Origin: Promicromonospora soli
GTDB lineage: Bacteria; Actinomycetota; Actinomycetes; Actinomycetales; Cellulomonadaceae
Assembly: GCF_014653785.1 (NCBI RefSeq)
Contig: NZ_BNAS01000004.1
Coordinates: forward strand, 441,046-505,045
Direction of reading: 5' to 3'
Length of the DNA stretch: 64,000 nucleotides
Part shown: positions 41,741 to 50,300 of the stretch, one piece after another
Numbering within the stretch: position 1 is the first letter of the stretch
How the letters are laid out: each line of letters begins with the position of its first letter
Made by a program: the position numbers and the translations under genes
Notes under the pieces: model-generated
What the model was told of the DNA's origin: nothing
Databases searched by the model: none
The model's input: the letters and a program-made list of their open reading frames with translations, nothing else

Positions 41741-42320
41741 CCTCGTCCGGGGCGCGCACCAGCATGAGGACGTTCCGGATGCCCTGCTCGAGGACGTCGT
41801 CGGCGAGCTGCCGATCGGCCAGCGCGCGGGACATCTGCATCGTCCCGACCATCGCGGCGTAGATGCTGAGGGACTTCGCGTGAGCCGACTGCGGATCATG
41901 CGGCGCCCGGCGGGCCGCGAACTCGCCGATGAATGCGAGCACGCCGTCGGTGTACGCCTGCTTGGTGGCGTCCGGGCGGCGGCCGATCTCGTCCAGCAGG
42001 GCGGCGGACGGGCAGCCGTGTTCCGGGTCGTCGCGATGCTCGACCGAGAGGTACTCACGCACGAGGCGCTCGACGCCGGCTTGGTCGGGCGGGAACTCGG
42101 CGGCGCCCTTGCGTTGTTCGTCCAGCTCGTGGGCGACCGCCGTGGCGACCAGATCGTCCTTGGAGTCGAAATGGGTGTAGAAGGCGCCGTTGGTCAGCCC
42201 CACGTCGGCCATCAGAACGGCAACCCCGGAGCCGTCGATGCCGTCGGCCTTGAACCGGCGGCCGGCAGCCTCGATGATCCGCTGCCGCGTCGCCCACTTG
42301 TGCTCCTTGCTGTACCGCAC
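41730..42320 (-). CDS. TetR-family regulator (first of a twin pair)
   Basis: A 196-residue repressor: helix-turn-helix TRQRIIEAAGRRFKADGIDGSGVAVLMADVGLTNGAFYTHFDSKDDL, then the helical effector domain with EHRDDPEHGCPSAALLDEIGR. Start GTG 42320. It is closely similar along its whole length to the next gene (42418-43008), so the two arose by tandem duplication. The conserved GCP-AALLDE segment is typical of a TetR subgroup controlling oxidoreductases or efflux. Confidence 0.9.
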   Translation of the reverse strand: MRYSKEHKWATRQRIIEAAGRRFKADGIDGSGVAVLMADVGLTNGAFYTHFDSKDDLVATAVAHELDEQRKGAAEFPPDQAGVERLVREYLSVEHRDDPEHGCPSAALLDEIGRRPDATKQAYTDGVLAFIGEFAARRAPHDPQSAHAKSLSIYAAMVGTMQMSRALADRQLADDVLEQGIRNVLMLVRAPDEASD

Positions 42321-42372
42321 CGCATGCTCCGTTCCGGGCTCGCTGATGATCCGCGTCCCACACCCAATTCAG

Positions 42373-42386
42373 AGTACGACCATAAT
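42373..42386. promoter_or_regulatory. Candidate TetR site before the first twin
   Basis: AGTACGAC directly followed by CATAAT, in an AT-rich patch. The second twin gene has AGTATGAC-GCA-CATAAT at 43048-43064, differing mainly by a 3-bp insertion. Confidence 0.45.
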
Positions 42387-42417
42387 TTAATTTCCGGAAG
42401 GCCTTGCCGTCAGGGTC

Positions 42418-43008
42418 CTACTGTTCGGTCAGGAGTAAGCGGGCATTCTGGATACCCATCTCCAGGACCTCGTCGGCGAGCTTCGGGTCGGACACGGCGC
42501 GGGACAGCTGCAGCGACCCCACCGCCATCGTGTAGAGCCCGAGCGCCTTCGCGCGCGCCGACTGCGGATCCTCAGGGGCCAGGCGGGCGGCGATCTCGTC
42601 CAGGATGGCCTGCGCACCGTCGGTGTACGCGTGCTGGGTCCCGACCGGGCAGCGTGCAAACTCGTCGAGCAGAGCGGCAGCGGGGCAGCCTTCGGCCAGG
42701 TTGTCCCGGTGCTGAGGTGACAGATATACGCGCAGGAACTCCTCGAGTCCCGCTCGGCCGGGCGGCAACGCGCGGAAGCTCTCGACCTGGTTGTCCAGCT
42801 GGTCGGCGACGACATGGGCGACCAGGTCGTCCTTGGACGAGAAGTGGGCGTAGAACGCTCCGTTGGTGAGCCCCGCGTCCGCCATCAGGGTGGCGACGCC
42901 GGAACCGTCGATGCCGTCCTGCTTGAACCGACGACCGGCCGTCTCGATGATCCGTTGCCGCGTCGCCTGCTTGTGCTCCTTGCCATAGCGCGCCACTGGT
43001 TTCTCCAT
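42418..43008 (-). CDS. TetR-family regulator (second of a twin pair)
   Basis: A 196-residue paralogue of the preceding gene: TRQRIIETAGRRFKQDGIDGSGVATLMADAGLTNGAFYAHFSSKDDL and QHRDNLAEGCPAAALLDEFAR. ATG 43008 is chosen because homology to the twin starts a few residues later. The gap to the twin is 97 bp. Cross-regulation is likely given near-identical recognition helices. Confidence 0.9.
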   Translation of the reverse strand: MEKPVARYGKEHKQATRQRIIETAGRRFKQDGIDGSGVATLMADAGLTNGAFYAHFSSKDDLVAHVVADQLDNQVESFRALPPGRAGLEEFLRVYLSPQHRDNLAEGCPAAALLDEFARCPVGTQHAYTDGAQAILDEIAARLAPEDPQSARAKALGLYTMAVGSLQLSRAVSDPKLADEVLEMGIQNARLLLTEQ

Positions 43009-43047
43009 TCGCTCGACAAGCCGTTGCCCGCACCAACCACCCACCAT

Positions 43048-43064
43048 AGTATGACGCACATAAT
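43048..43064. promoter_or_regulatory. Candidate TetR site before the second twin
   Basis: AGTATGAC-GCA-CATAAT, AT-rich within very GC-rich surroundings and related to the site at 42373-42386. It lies about 40 bp upstream of the start codon. Confidence 0.5.
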
Positions 43065-43107
43065 GTTTTGGTCGCCCGCGCCAGGAGTCGAGCGACAGGC
43101 CCCGCCA

Positions 43108-43752
43108 TCAGGCGCGCGGAGCGGGCCCATCGGCCGGGCGTGCGTGCGCTATCGAGAGCAGGATCCGGGCCTGCCCGGCGCCGACGGCGGCCCAGCGGTG
43201 CCGGATGTCGGCGGGGTGGCTGATCGCCTCGCCGGCCCCGAGCCGCCAGGAACCCTCGTGCTCCAGTGTGACCTCGACCTCGCCGTCGATCACGTAGACC
43301 GTCATCTCGCCGTCGGACTCGAACCAGCCGCCGAGGTCCTCGTCCGGGGCCACGCGGTACTCGACCACCTCGAGCAGGTGCCCGACGCCCCCGGACAGGA
43401 GCCGACCGCTCGCCGCCGCGGGCGCCTCGGAGACCGGCAGCTCGCGGCCCTCACCCTTGCGCAGCACCGATATGCCCCGCGGTGGGCTCACCGGCGGCAT
43501 GAGCTGGCTCGGCGGCACCCCGAGCGCGTGGGCGAGCCGGTAGAGGCTCGACAGCGAGGGGCTCGTCTCGCCCTTCTCGACCTGGCTCAGGAACGGCTGG
43601 CTCACCTCGCTCGCGCGCGCCAGGGCGCGCATCGACAGCCCCGCCCCCTCGCGCGCCCGCCGGATGGCCTGCCCCACCGCGGCGCGGACATCGTCCGTGG
43701 CATCCGGATTCTTTAACACGGGCTTAACCCCTCGGGCTCGATCCTGGTCCAT
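43108..43752 (-). CDS. XRE-cupin transcriptional regulator
   Basis: A 214-residue regulator. The helix-turn-helix at about 20-75 (VGQAIRRAREGAGLSMRALARASEVSQPFLSQVEKGETSPSLSSLYRLAHAL) is joined to a C-terminal cupin (LGGWFESDGEMTVYVIDGEVEVTLEHEGSWRLGAGEAISHPADIRHRWA). Family members often repress a divergent amino-acid or polyamine catabolic gene; here that is the oxygenase at 43839. The start is ATG 43752; a TTG four codons upstream is possible. A 6-bp inverted repeat lies just before it. Confidence 0.9.
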   Translation of the reverse strand: MDQDRARGVKPVLKNPDATDDVRAAVGQAIRRAREGAGLSMRALARASEVSQPFLSQVEKGETSPSLSSLYRLAHALGVPPSQLMPPVSPPRGISVLRKGEGRELPVSEAPAAASGRLLSGGVGHLLEVVEYRVAPDEDLGGWFESDGEMTVYVIDGEVEVTLEHEGSWRLGAGEAISHPADIRHRWAAVGAGQARILLSIAHARPADGPAPRA

Positions 43753-43754
43753 AT

Positions 43755-43773
43755 TGATAACCAATACTTATCA
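43755..43773. promoter_or_regulatory. Candidate operator between XRE-cupin regulator and oxygenase
   Basis: TGATAA and TTATCA form a perfect inverted repeat with a 7-bp spacer, the only AT-rich stretch in the divergent gap. It abuts the regulator start codon, so autorepression plus control of the oxygenase is plausible. Confidence 0.6.
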
Positions 43774-43838
43774 CCTCGGCGCCGGAGGCCGGCCCGAGGA
43801 ACAGGACCGAAGGTATCCGAACACCGAAGGAGACCGGC

Positions 43839-44891
43839 ATGTCAGCTGCATTCCACGTACCGGCGATCGACATCGCCCCCTACATCGCCGGCGGCACCGA
43901 CGCCGACAGGGCCGAGGTCGCCCGCCGGGTCGACGAGGCGGCCCGCACGGTCGGCTTCATGCAGGTCCTCGGCCACGGGATCCCGCTGGAGGCCTGGGCT
44001 CGGCTCGGCCGCGCGAGCGACCGGTTCTTCGAACTGCCGCTCGACGTGAAGAAGCAGTACCGGGCGCCCGCCGGCGTCAACCGCGGGTACAGCCCGCCCA
44101 GGTCGGAGCGCCTCAGCCTCAGCCTGGGCGTCGAGAAGGCCGAGCGCATGAACGACTTCTTCGAGGCCTTCAACCTCGGCGCGTCCGCCGCCGACTACCC
44201 GCACGCCGACGTCGATCCGGACATGTACTCCGAGAACATCTGGCCCGCGGAGACCGAGACCTTCCAGGCCGACGTCGAGCTGTGGATGTCGCACGCCACG
44301 TCGGTGGCCAAGGTCATGATGGCGATCTTCGCCGACGCCCTCGGTCTGCCCGCCGGGTACTTCGACCCGTACACCGACCACTCCCTCGACGTCCTGCGCA
44401 TGAACAACTACGCCCTCCCGGAGGGCGAGCGGGTCGAGCTCGACGGCGACCTCATCGGCATGGGCGAGCACACCGACTTCGGCATCGTGACGCTGCTCTG
44501 GGCCGACGACGTGAAGGGCCTCCAGGTGCTCGACGCCGACGGCGGCTGGAACGACGTCTCGCCGATGCCCGGCGCCCTGCTCGTGAACCTCGGCGACCTG
44601 ACGGCGCGGTGGACCAACGAGCGCTGGAAGTCGACGCTGCACCGCGTGAAGCCGCCGGTGATCGACGGGCGCATCAAGCGGCGCCGCTCCGCCGCGTTCT
44701 TCTTCGACGGCAACGTCGACGCCGTGATCACCACGCTCCCCGGCTGCGTCGCGGAGGGCGAGACGGAGCTCTACGGCCCGATCACCGTCGGCGAGCACAT
44801 CGAGGCCAAGCTCAACGGCTCCCGCGGCCTGGTGAACAACACGACCGACACGACCCGCGAGGCCGAACGAGTCCTGACAAGCCGCTACTGA
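43839..44891 (+). CDS. Isopenicillin N synthase-family Fe(II)/2-oxoglutarate-type oxygenase
   Basis: A 350-residue non-haem iron oxygenase: N-terminal DIOX_N region (IPVIDIAPY-like start, TVGFMQVLGHGIP) and a C-terminal jelly roll. Iron ligands are His211 and Asp213 (GEHTDFG) and His268 (STLHRVKPP); Arg282-x-Ser284 would bind the 2-oxoglutarate carboxylate. It probably hydroxylates or desaturates a small molecule. The divergent XRE-cupin regulator is the likely controller. A 67-bp hairpin element follows the stop by 5 nt. Confidence 0.9.
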   Translation: MSAAFHVPAIDIAPYIAGGTDADRAEVARRVDEAARTVGFMQVLGHGIPLEAWARLGRASDRFFELPLDVKKQYRAPAGVNRGYSPPRSERLSLSLGVEKAERMNDFFEAFNLGASAADYPHADVDPDMYSENIWPAETETFQADVELWMSHATSVAKVMMAIFADALGLPAGYFDPYTDHSLDVLRMNNYALPEGERVELDGDLIGMGEHTDFGIVTLLWADDVKGLQVLDADGGWNDVSPMPGALLVNLGDLTARWTNERWKSTLHRVKPPVIDGRIKRRRSAAFFFDGNVDAVITTLPGCVAEGETELYGPITVGEHIEAKLNGSRGLVNNTTDTTREAERVLTSRY

Positions 44892-44896
44892 ACCCC

Positions 44897-44963
44897 TTGG
44901 TTGTGGGCGCGACCGTTGCGCCTAAACCGGACGCATAGTCGCAACGGTCGCGCCCACAACCAA
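44897..44963. repeat. 67-bp dispersed hairpin element, copy 2
   Basis: Perfect 24-bp arms (44897-44920 with 44940-44963) and a 19-nt loop (44921-44939). Arms equal those at 2899-2965; the loop is nearly the reverse complement of that copy's loop, so the element is inverted. It fills the 77-bp gap between the convergent oxygenase and HxlR genes and can serve as a bidirectional terminator. Confidence 0.88.
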
Positions 44964-44968
44964 GAAGC

Positions 44969-45433
44969 TCAGCGCGCCTCGAAGGCCTGGCGCGCCTCGG
45001 CGATCTCGTCCTGGTGCTCCTCGGACCAGTTCACCAGGGCCTGAGTTGTGCCGAGCAGGGTGCGCCCCAGCGGGGTGAGCTCGTACTCCACGCGGGGCGG
45101 CACCTCGGGGTAGACGGTGCGCAGGACCAGGCCGTCGCGCTCGAGGTTGCGGAGCGTCACCGTCAGCATCCGCTTGCTGATCCCGTCGATCTCCCGGCCC
45201 AGCTCCCCGAACCGGAGCGTCTTCTCGTCCAGCAGAGCGATCACCAGCAGGGACCACTTGTCGGCGATGCGGTCCAGGATCTGCCGCACCTGGCAGTCCT
45301 CACGGACGTCCCACTGGAAGGGGTCCCGCTCGGACCTGCATGCCGCCACCTCGGCCTCGGTTCCCTCGAGGGAACCGGGTGACGTCAAAGTGCCTTCTTG
45401 TGCCATCTGCTGATCGTGCCGAACGATCGTCAT
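44969..45433 (-). CDS. HxlR-family transcriptional regulator
   Basis: A 154-residue winged-helix regulator: CQVRQILDRIADKWSLLVIALLDEKTLRFGELGREIDGISKRMLTVTLRNLERDGLVLRTVYPEVPPRVEYELTPLG is the full HxlR domain, including its first cysteine (DC at the domain start), which in some members senses electrophiles or disulfide stress. The start is uncertain between ATG 45433 (next to the operator) and ATG 45406. It is divergent from an MFS pump, with a clear inverted repeat between. Confidence 0.9.
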   Translation of the reverse strand: MTIVRHDQQMAQEGTLTSPGSLEGTEAEVAACRSERDPFQWDVREDCQVRQILDRIADKWSLLVIALLDEKTLRFGELGREIDGISKRMLTVTLRNLERDGLVLRTVYPEVPPRVEYELTPLGRTLLGTTQALVNWSEEHQDEIAEARQAFEAR

Positions 45434-45450
45434 GGTTACAAGTGGTAACC
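45434..45450. promoter_or_regulatory. HxlR-type operator
   Basis: GGTTAC-AAGTG-GTAACC is a perfect 6-bp inverted repeat resembling GTTAC-type sites described for HxlR/MarR-type redox regulators. It lies between the divergent HxlR and MFS genes. Confidence 0.7.
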
Positions 45451-45477
45451 ATGCGGGACGTGAGCAAGGAGATCTCT

Positions 45478-46893
45478 GTGACGGACACAAGAGCGGTGGA
45501 GCGGCCGACGGCGAACGTGACCCGAACGGGCTGGGGAGTGCTGGCCGTCGTGTGCGGGGCGCTCTTCCTTGAGGGCATCGACATCGCGATGCTCAACGTC
45601 GCGGTGCCCGCCATCGCCGCCGACATCGGCCTGGCAACGGCCGATGCGCACTGGGTGATCAGCGCCTACGTGCTCGCCTACGGCGGGTTCATGATCCTGG
45701 GCGGGCGCACGGCCGACCTCGTCGGCCGCCGCCGGACGTTCCTGGTGGCCCTTGCCGTGTTCGTGGTGTTCTCGGGCCTGGGCGGTCTCGCCGACGAGGC
45801 CTGGGTGCTGATCGTCGCCCGGTTCGTCACGGGCGCCACGGCGGGGTTCATGACGCCGGCGGGGTTCAGCCTCCTGACGACCAGCTTTCCCGAGGGCTCG
45901 CTGCGCGACCGGGCGCTGGCGATCTACGGCGCGATCGGCGCGGGCGGGTTCACCCTGGGTGTGGTGGCGGGCGGGTTCCTGACCGACGTCGGCTGGCGCT
46001 GGGTGTTCTTCGCGCCCGTGATCGTAGGCGCCCTGCTCTGGGTCGCCGGGCGGGCGTTCATCCGGCCGGACGTGGCAGCCGAGCTGCCCCGCGGAGGGTT
46101 CGACCTGGGCGGCGCGATCACCCTCACGTCGGCGATGGTCGCTCTCATCTATGGCGTCGTGGCCGTCGGCGAGGGGCACGACGTCGCCGCCGGGATCGCC
46201 GCGCTGGTGGCCGCGGGGGTGCTGATCCGCGTCTTCGTGACGATCGAGCGCCGCGTCCGTGACCCCCTGCTGCGCCTCGCGGTGCTGCGCGAAGGGCTGC
46301 TCGTGCGGTCGAGCGCCGCCGGCCTGTTGTTCATCGGGGCGTTCTTCGCCTTCCAGTTCCTTTTCACGCTCTATCTGCAGGAGTTCCGCGGCTGGTCCCC
46401 GGTCGCCACGGGCCTGGCGTTCGCCGTCATGGGCCTGGACATGATCCTGGCGCCCCTGTTCACGCACCGGCTGGTCAGGCGGTTCGGGAATGCCCCGGTG
46501 ATGGTGGCCGGGCTGGGCGCGGGCGCCGTCGCCTTCGCCCTGGCGCTGCGCATCGACGGGTCGTGGGGATACCTCGACCTGCTGCCGTCCCTGCTGCTGA
46601 TTGCGGTGATGTTCGCGCTGGTCTACGGGCCGCTCGCAGCGGCCGCCACGACCGGCTTGGACGAGTCGGAGCACGGGGTCGCCGGCGGCATCGTCTACAC
46701 GGCGTTCCAGTTCGGCGCCGCGCTGGGCGTCTCGGTCGCGACCATCGTGCTCGTCAACGGGCACGTCGGCGCAGCCGACTGGTCGGACTACCGGCGCGCA
46801 CTCCTGGTCCCTGCGATCGGCGCCGCCCTCGCCCTGGCCCTCGGCATCTCGACCTGGGTCCGCACACGGCGGTCGGCTGAAGCGTCGCTCTGA
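45478..46893 (+). CDS. MFS drug-efflux transporter (DHA2-like)
   Basis: A 471-residue multispanning transporter of the EmrB/QacA-like group, with 12-14 helices (LEGIDIAMLNVAVPAIAADIGLATADAHWVISAYVLAYGGFMILGGRTADLVGRRRTFL at the start). GTG 45478 is preferred because AAGGAG (45466-45471) lies 6 nt upstream; ATG 45451 is an alternative lying against the operator. The divergent HxlR protein probably represses it until a toxic or electrophilic compound appears. Confidence 0.88.
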   Translation: MTDTRAVERPTANVTRTGWGVLAVVCGALFLEGIDIAMLNVAVPAIAADIGLATADAHWVISAYVLAYGGFMILGGRTADLVGRRRTFLVALAVFVVFSGLGGLADEAWVLIVARFVTGATAGFMTPAGFSLLTTSFPEGSLRDRALAIYGAIGAGGFTLGVVAGGFLTDVGWRWVFFAPVIVGALLWVAGRAFIRPDVAAELPRGGFDLGGAITLTSAMVALIYGVVAVGEGHDVAAGIAALVAAGVLIRVFVTIERRVRDPLLRLAVLREGLLVRSSAAGLLFIGAFFAFQFLFTLYLQEFRGWSPVATGLAFAVMGLDMILAPLFTHRLVRRFGNAPVMVAGLGAGAVAFALALRIDGSWGYLDLLPSLLLIAVMFALVYGPLAAAATTGLDESEHGVAGGIVYTAFQFGAALGVSVATIVLVNGHVGAADWSDYRRALLVPAIGAALALALGISTWVRTRRSAEASL

Positions 46894-47331
46894 GCTCGCC
46901 GTCCGCGCACGCTCATCACACGAGAGCGGGCGGCGCCGTCTGCCGTGCACTGGCGGCCGGCTCCACCAGGTGAGGTGGCCTCGGGTGGAGCGGCCAAGCG
47001 AGGTCACCTCGGGGTGCACCTGCCAGGTGAGGTGGCCTCGGGGAGCACCTGCCAGGACCGCTGAATTTCGTTCGCCCTGACCCCGCCTGATTCACCCAGG
47101 CTGAATGGTTCAGCGCAGCCCGTAATCCCGCGGCACAGCCGAACACGGTTCAGCCCACCCGGCACCTCTCGAAAACAGCACATCGTGTCCCGATGCGGCG
47201 AGCACACGGCCCGGCTGGCCGAGCCGAACCAGCTTCAACCAGCGGTCCGCTTCGAGAACACACTCTTGGGCATGGTTCCGGTGCCGAAACCATGCCCAAG
47301 GGTGTTCTCGAAGCGGACTATGCGTTGCGGA
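46894..47331. other. Intergenic region with periodic palindromes and repeats
   Basis: No credible gene. Three 11-bp near-palindromes GAGGTGGCCTC, GAGGTCACCTC and GAGGTGGCCTC begin at 46972, 47000 and 47029, a spacing of 28 and 29 bp. Further on, GCTGAA-TGG-TTCAGC is an inverted repeat near 47099-47113, and related CTGAA/TTCAG words recur to about 47155. The right end is the long hairpin at 47245-47318. Confidence 0.65.
47245..47318 (-). terminator. Long hairpin after the subtilase gene
   Basis: The arms 47245-47277 (33 nt) and 47287-47318 (32 nt) pair over almost their whole length with a small bulge, around a 9-nt loop. It begins 14 nt past the subtilase stop on the minus strand. It is a probable terminator, but unusually long, so a palindromic mobile remnant is possible. 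Confidence 0.75.
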
Positions 47332-50300
47332 CTAGCCGCAGAACTCGTTCAGCTCGAAGTTGTGCACCACCGTCTGTCCCTTGATGATGCGTGCCGACTT
47401 CGTCTCCGGCGGGTACCCCGTCGCCGAGCTGAGCAGTGTCAGCCGGTTGTTGGACACCCCCATCCACCGGGCGTAGCCGCCGTCGGGCCCGGTCACGAGC
47501 GTGACGTCGTACTCGGACCCGTCGATCACCACGAACGCGCCCTCCAGCGGGACCGTCTCTCCGTCACAGGTCGCGCCCGTCACCGTGCCGGCGATCTTGC
47601 CCCAGTTCAGGGGCGGGGTCACCGACAGCGACACCTGCACCTTGGGCTCGGCGTACGGCGTGCTGCCGTTGGCGATGACCCCCGAGGTGTAGGTGCCGGG
47701 CTGGTCCACCCGGCTGCTGTCGAGGTCGACGTACACGGTGTCGGACTCGCCGGGAGCCAGCGTGAAGGCCGGCGGCTGGACGTCGAGCCACGGCACGTCG
47801 ACCGTGGTCTCGCCCGTCACGTTCAGCACCGTGTGCATGTCCGGGAAGCCGACCTCCTCGAGCGTGGCGGGCTCGGCGTTGCCGCATGCCTCGGCGGCGA
47901 TGTACGACGGCGCCGTCTCCGGCTCGGCGTTGGACCCGATGAATATCTCGCCGTCCACCCCGACCACCTCGACGACGAGCGTGCTGCCCGCCGGCGCGGT
48001 GCCGGTGACCGGCACGTCGACCATCGTGAGCTCCTGCGCTTCCAGGGTCACGTCGGACGAGCCCAGCAGGGTCATGTTCGAGTACACGAACTCCCCGTCG
48101 AGCTCGTACAGGTTGACCGTGACGTCGGTGGCCGCAAAGACGGACTCGACGCCGAAGGACACGTTGGTCACGGCGAACTCGCCGGCGATGTCGAAGTCCT
48201 CCAGCGTGAACGTCCGCAGCCACTGTGTCTGGCCGGCCCCGCAGGCCACCGAGTTGCCCATCGTGACGTCCTGCGACGAGGAGTGGGTGATGGTCGTACC
48301 CTCGCCGGCGAGGAGCGACGACGGGGCGGACGGTGTCACTGTCGCCCCGGGCCGCGACCCGTTCCGGAAGAGCTTGTCGCCGTCCTTCGCGGCGCTGGTG
48401 CGGTTCGTGCCCGACGATGTGCTCACCTCTGTCGCCTCGCGGGTCGCCCCCTTGATGACGCCCGAGCCGGCAGCCGACCCGAGGATCTCGAAGTCGGACG
48501 ACGCCGGGGCCACCTCGACCTCGGCGGGCGCCGTGCCCTCGTTCGTCACGGTGAACGTGCCGGACCTGGTGCCGCCCATCCGCACCTCGCGGGACAGGTC
48601 GGCGGGCGAGACCGTCAGGAGCGGGGCCGCGAGCTCCACGTCCTGCCGGGTGACGGCGTCGGCCACGACGGTCACCGCTGCCTCGGCGCTCGTGTAGTCC
48701 TTGGCCGCGTAGCCGATCTCCTGCTCGCCGGCCGCCGCGGTGAACAGCGAGTAGTACCCGGCGCCAACCGTCGGGTTCTCGGGGTCGAGGGACCGGGTGG
48801 TCTCCTCGGCACCGGCGGTCACCGTCGCGCGGTTCACGCCGTCACCGGTGTTGAGGTCCCCGACGAATCCGGCCACGAGCCCGCCGTCGACGGGCAGGCA
48901 CTCACCGATGGAGACGTTGTCGATCTGCCACCACATGGCCCACGCGGCGTCGCCGTAGTGGAACCGGACCCGTACGTCGGACTGACCACCGGCGCCGGGC
49001 AGCGCGACGAGCGCGCGTCCCTCGGCGTCCGACGTCTGGTGCAGCACCGTCTCCCAGGTCTCGCCGCCGTCGACGCTGAGGCCGACGTCGGCGAATTCCC
49101 CGCCCCACACGAGGTAGCTCTGGTCGAACGTCAGGAGCGGTGCCTCGACGTCGCTCAGGTCCAATGCGGGCGATGTCAGCGTCGTGTTCTGCTGCCCGTC
49201 GGGGCCGTAGGCGTCACTGTTCACCTCGGCGAACAGCCCTTCACCGCCGGTCTGGTTGCCAACGTCCGCTGTGTCGTCGAACGTCCACACCTCCTCGGTG
49301 CCGGCCAGGTCCTCGACCACCCATCCCTCCGGCACGGACCCGGACTCGAACTCCTCGGTCCCGGCGCCCGCCGCAGTCAGGGCGTACCCGGGTGCGGTGC
49401 ACTGGTCGAGCACGGGAAGCGCGGCGTCGGCAGACGTCGGCTCCGTGCCCACCTCGACCGCCTGGGTGAACGCCGCGTAGCCCTCCACCGACGGCTGCAC
49501 GACGAGCGTGTGCGTGGCCGACTGCGGCAGCTCGAACGAGTACTCCCCGGTGAACGGGTCCGTCCAGGCGACGACGTCGCTCGGCGCGCCCTGCACGGTG
49601 AGCTTGGCGTCGAGCGGCCAGCCGTGACCGGAGCCGTCCGTGACCGTTCCGCTCACCGTCGTCGTCGGCGCGGCCTCCAGGACGAAGTCCCGCGTGGCGG
49701 TCTCGCCTTCGATGACCTCAGCCGAGCCGGTTCCGGCGAGGTAGCCGAACGCCGAGACGCCAAGGTCGTAGCTGCCCGCCGCCAGCGCGATGCGGTACAC
49801 GCCGTTCGAGTCGGTGGTGTCGCCGCGCTCGCCGGCGGCGATCCGCGCCCCGCCTACCGGTTCGCCGTCAGGCCCGGTGACCGTGCCGGAGAGGATGCCG
49901 AAACCGTCGATCGGCGCGTTCTCGATCAGCGCCTCGACGTCGAGCCTGCCCTCGCCCCACACGTTGTTGTTCGAGGGGGTGCCTCCGCAGGAGTCGTCGA
50001 CCACGTCGCCGGCGGTCTCGTCGAGCAGCGCCTGCGTGCCCTCGATGTCCCCGATCAGGATCGGCGCCGCACTCCACAGGAGCGCTACCGCGCCCGCAAG
50101 GTGCGGTGATGCCATGGAGGTGCCGCTGAACTCGGCGTAGTCGCCGCCGGGGACCGAGGACCGCACGTCTTCACCAGGCGCCGCGAGGTCCGGCTTGGTC
50201 ACGCCTTCGGCGCCCGGCCCGCGCGAGGAGAACTCCGTGATCTCGCCGTCCGGTCCGAACGCGCCGGCCGCGTAGGTGGCGACGTTGGCCCCGGGGGACG

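Noticed and set aside
47185-50109. A 974-codon open frame on the plus strand antisense to the subtilase
   Set aside because: It is the usual GC-frame shadow of a long high-GC gene: Arg/Val/His-rich with no domain, and it runs through the intergenic hairpin, while the minus strand encodes a complete protease.
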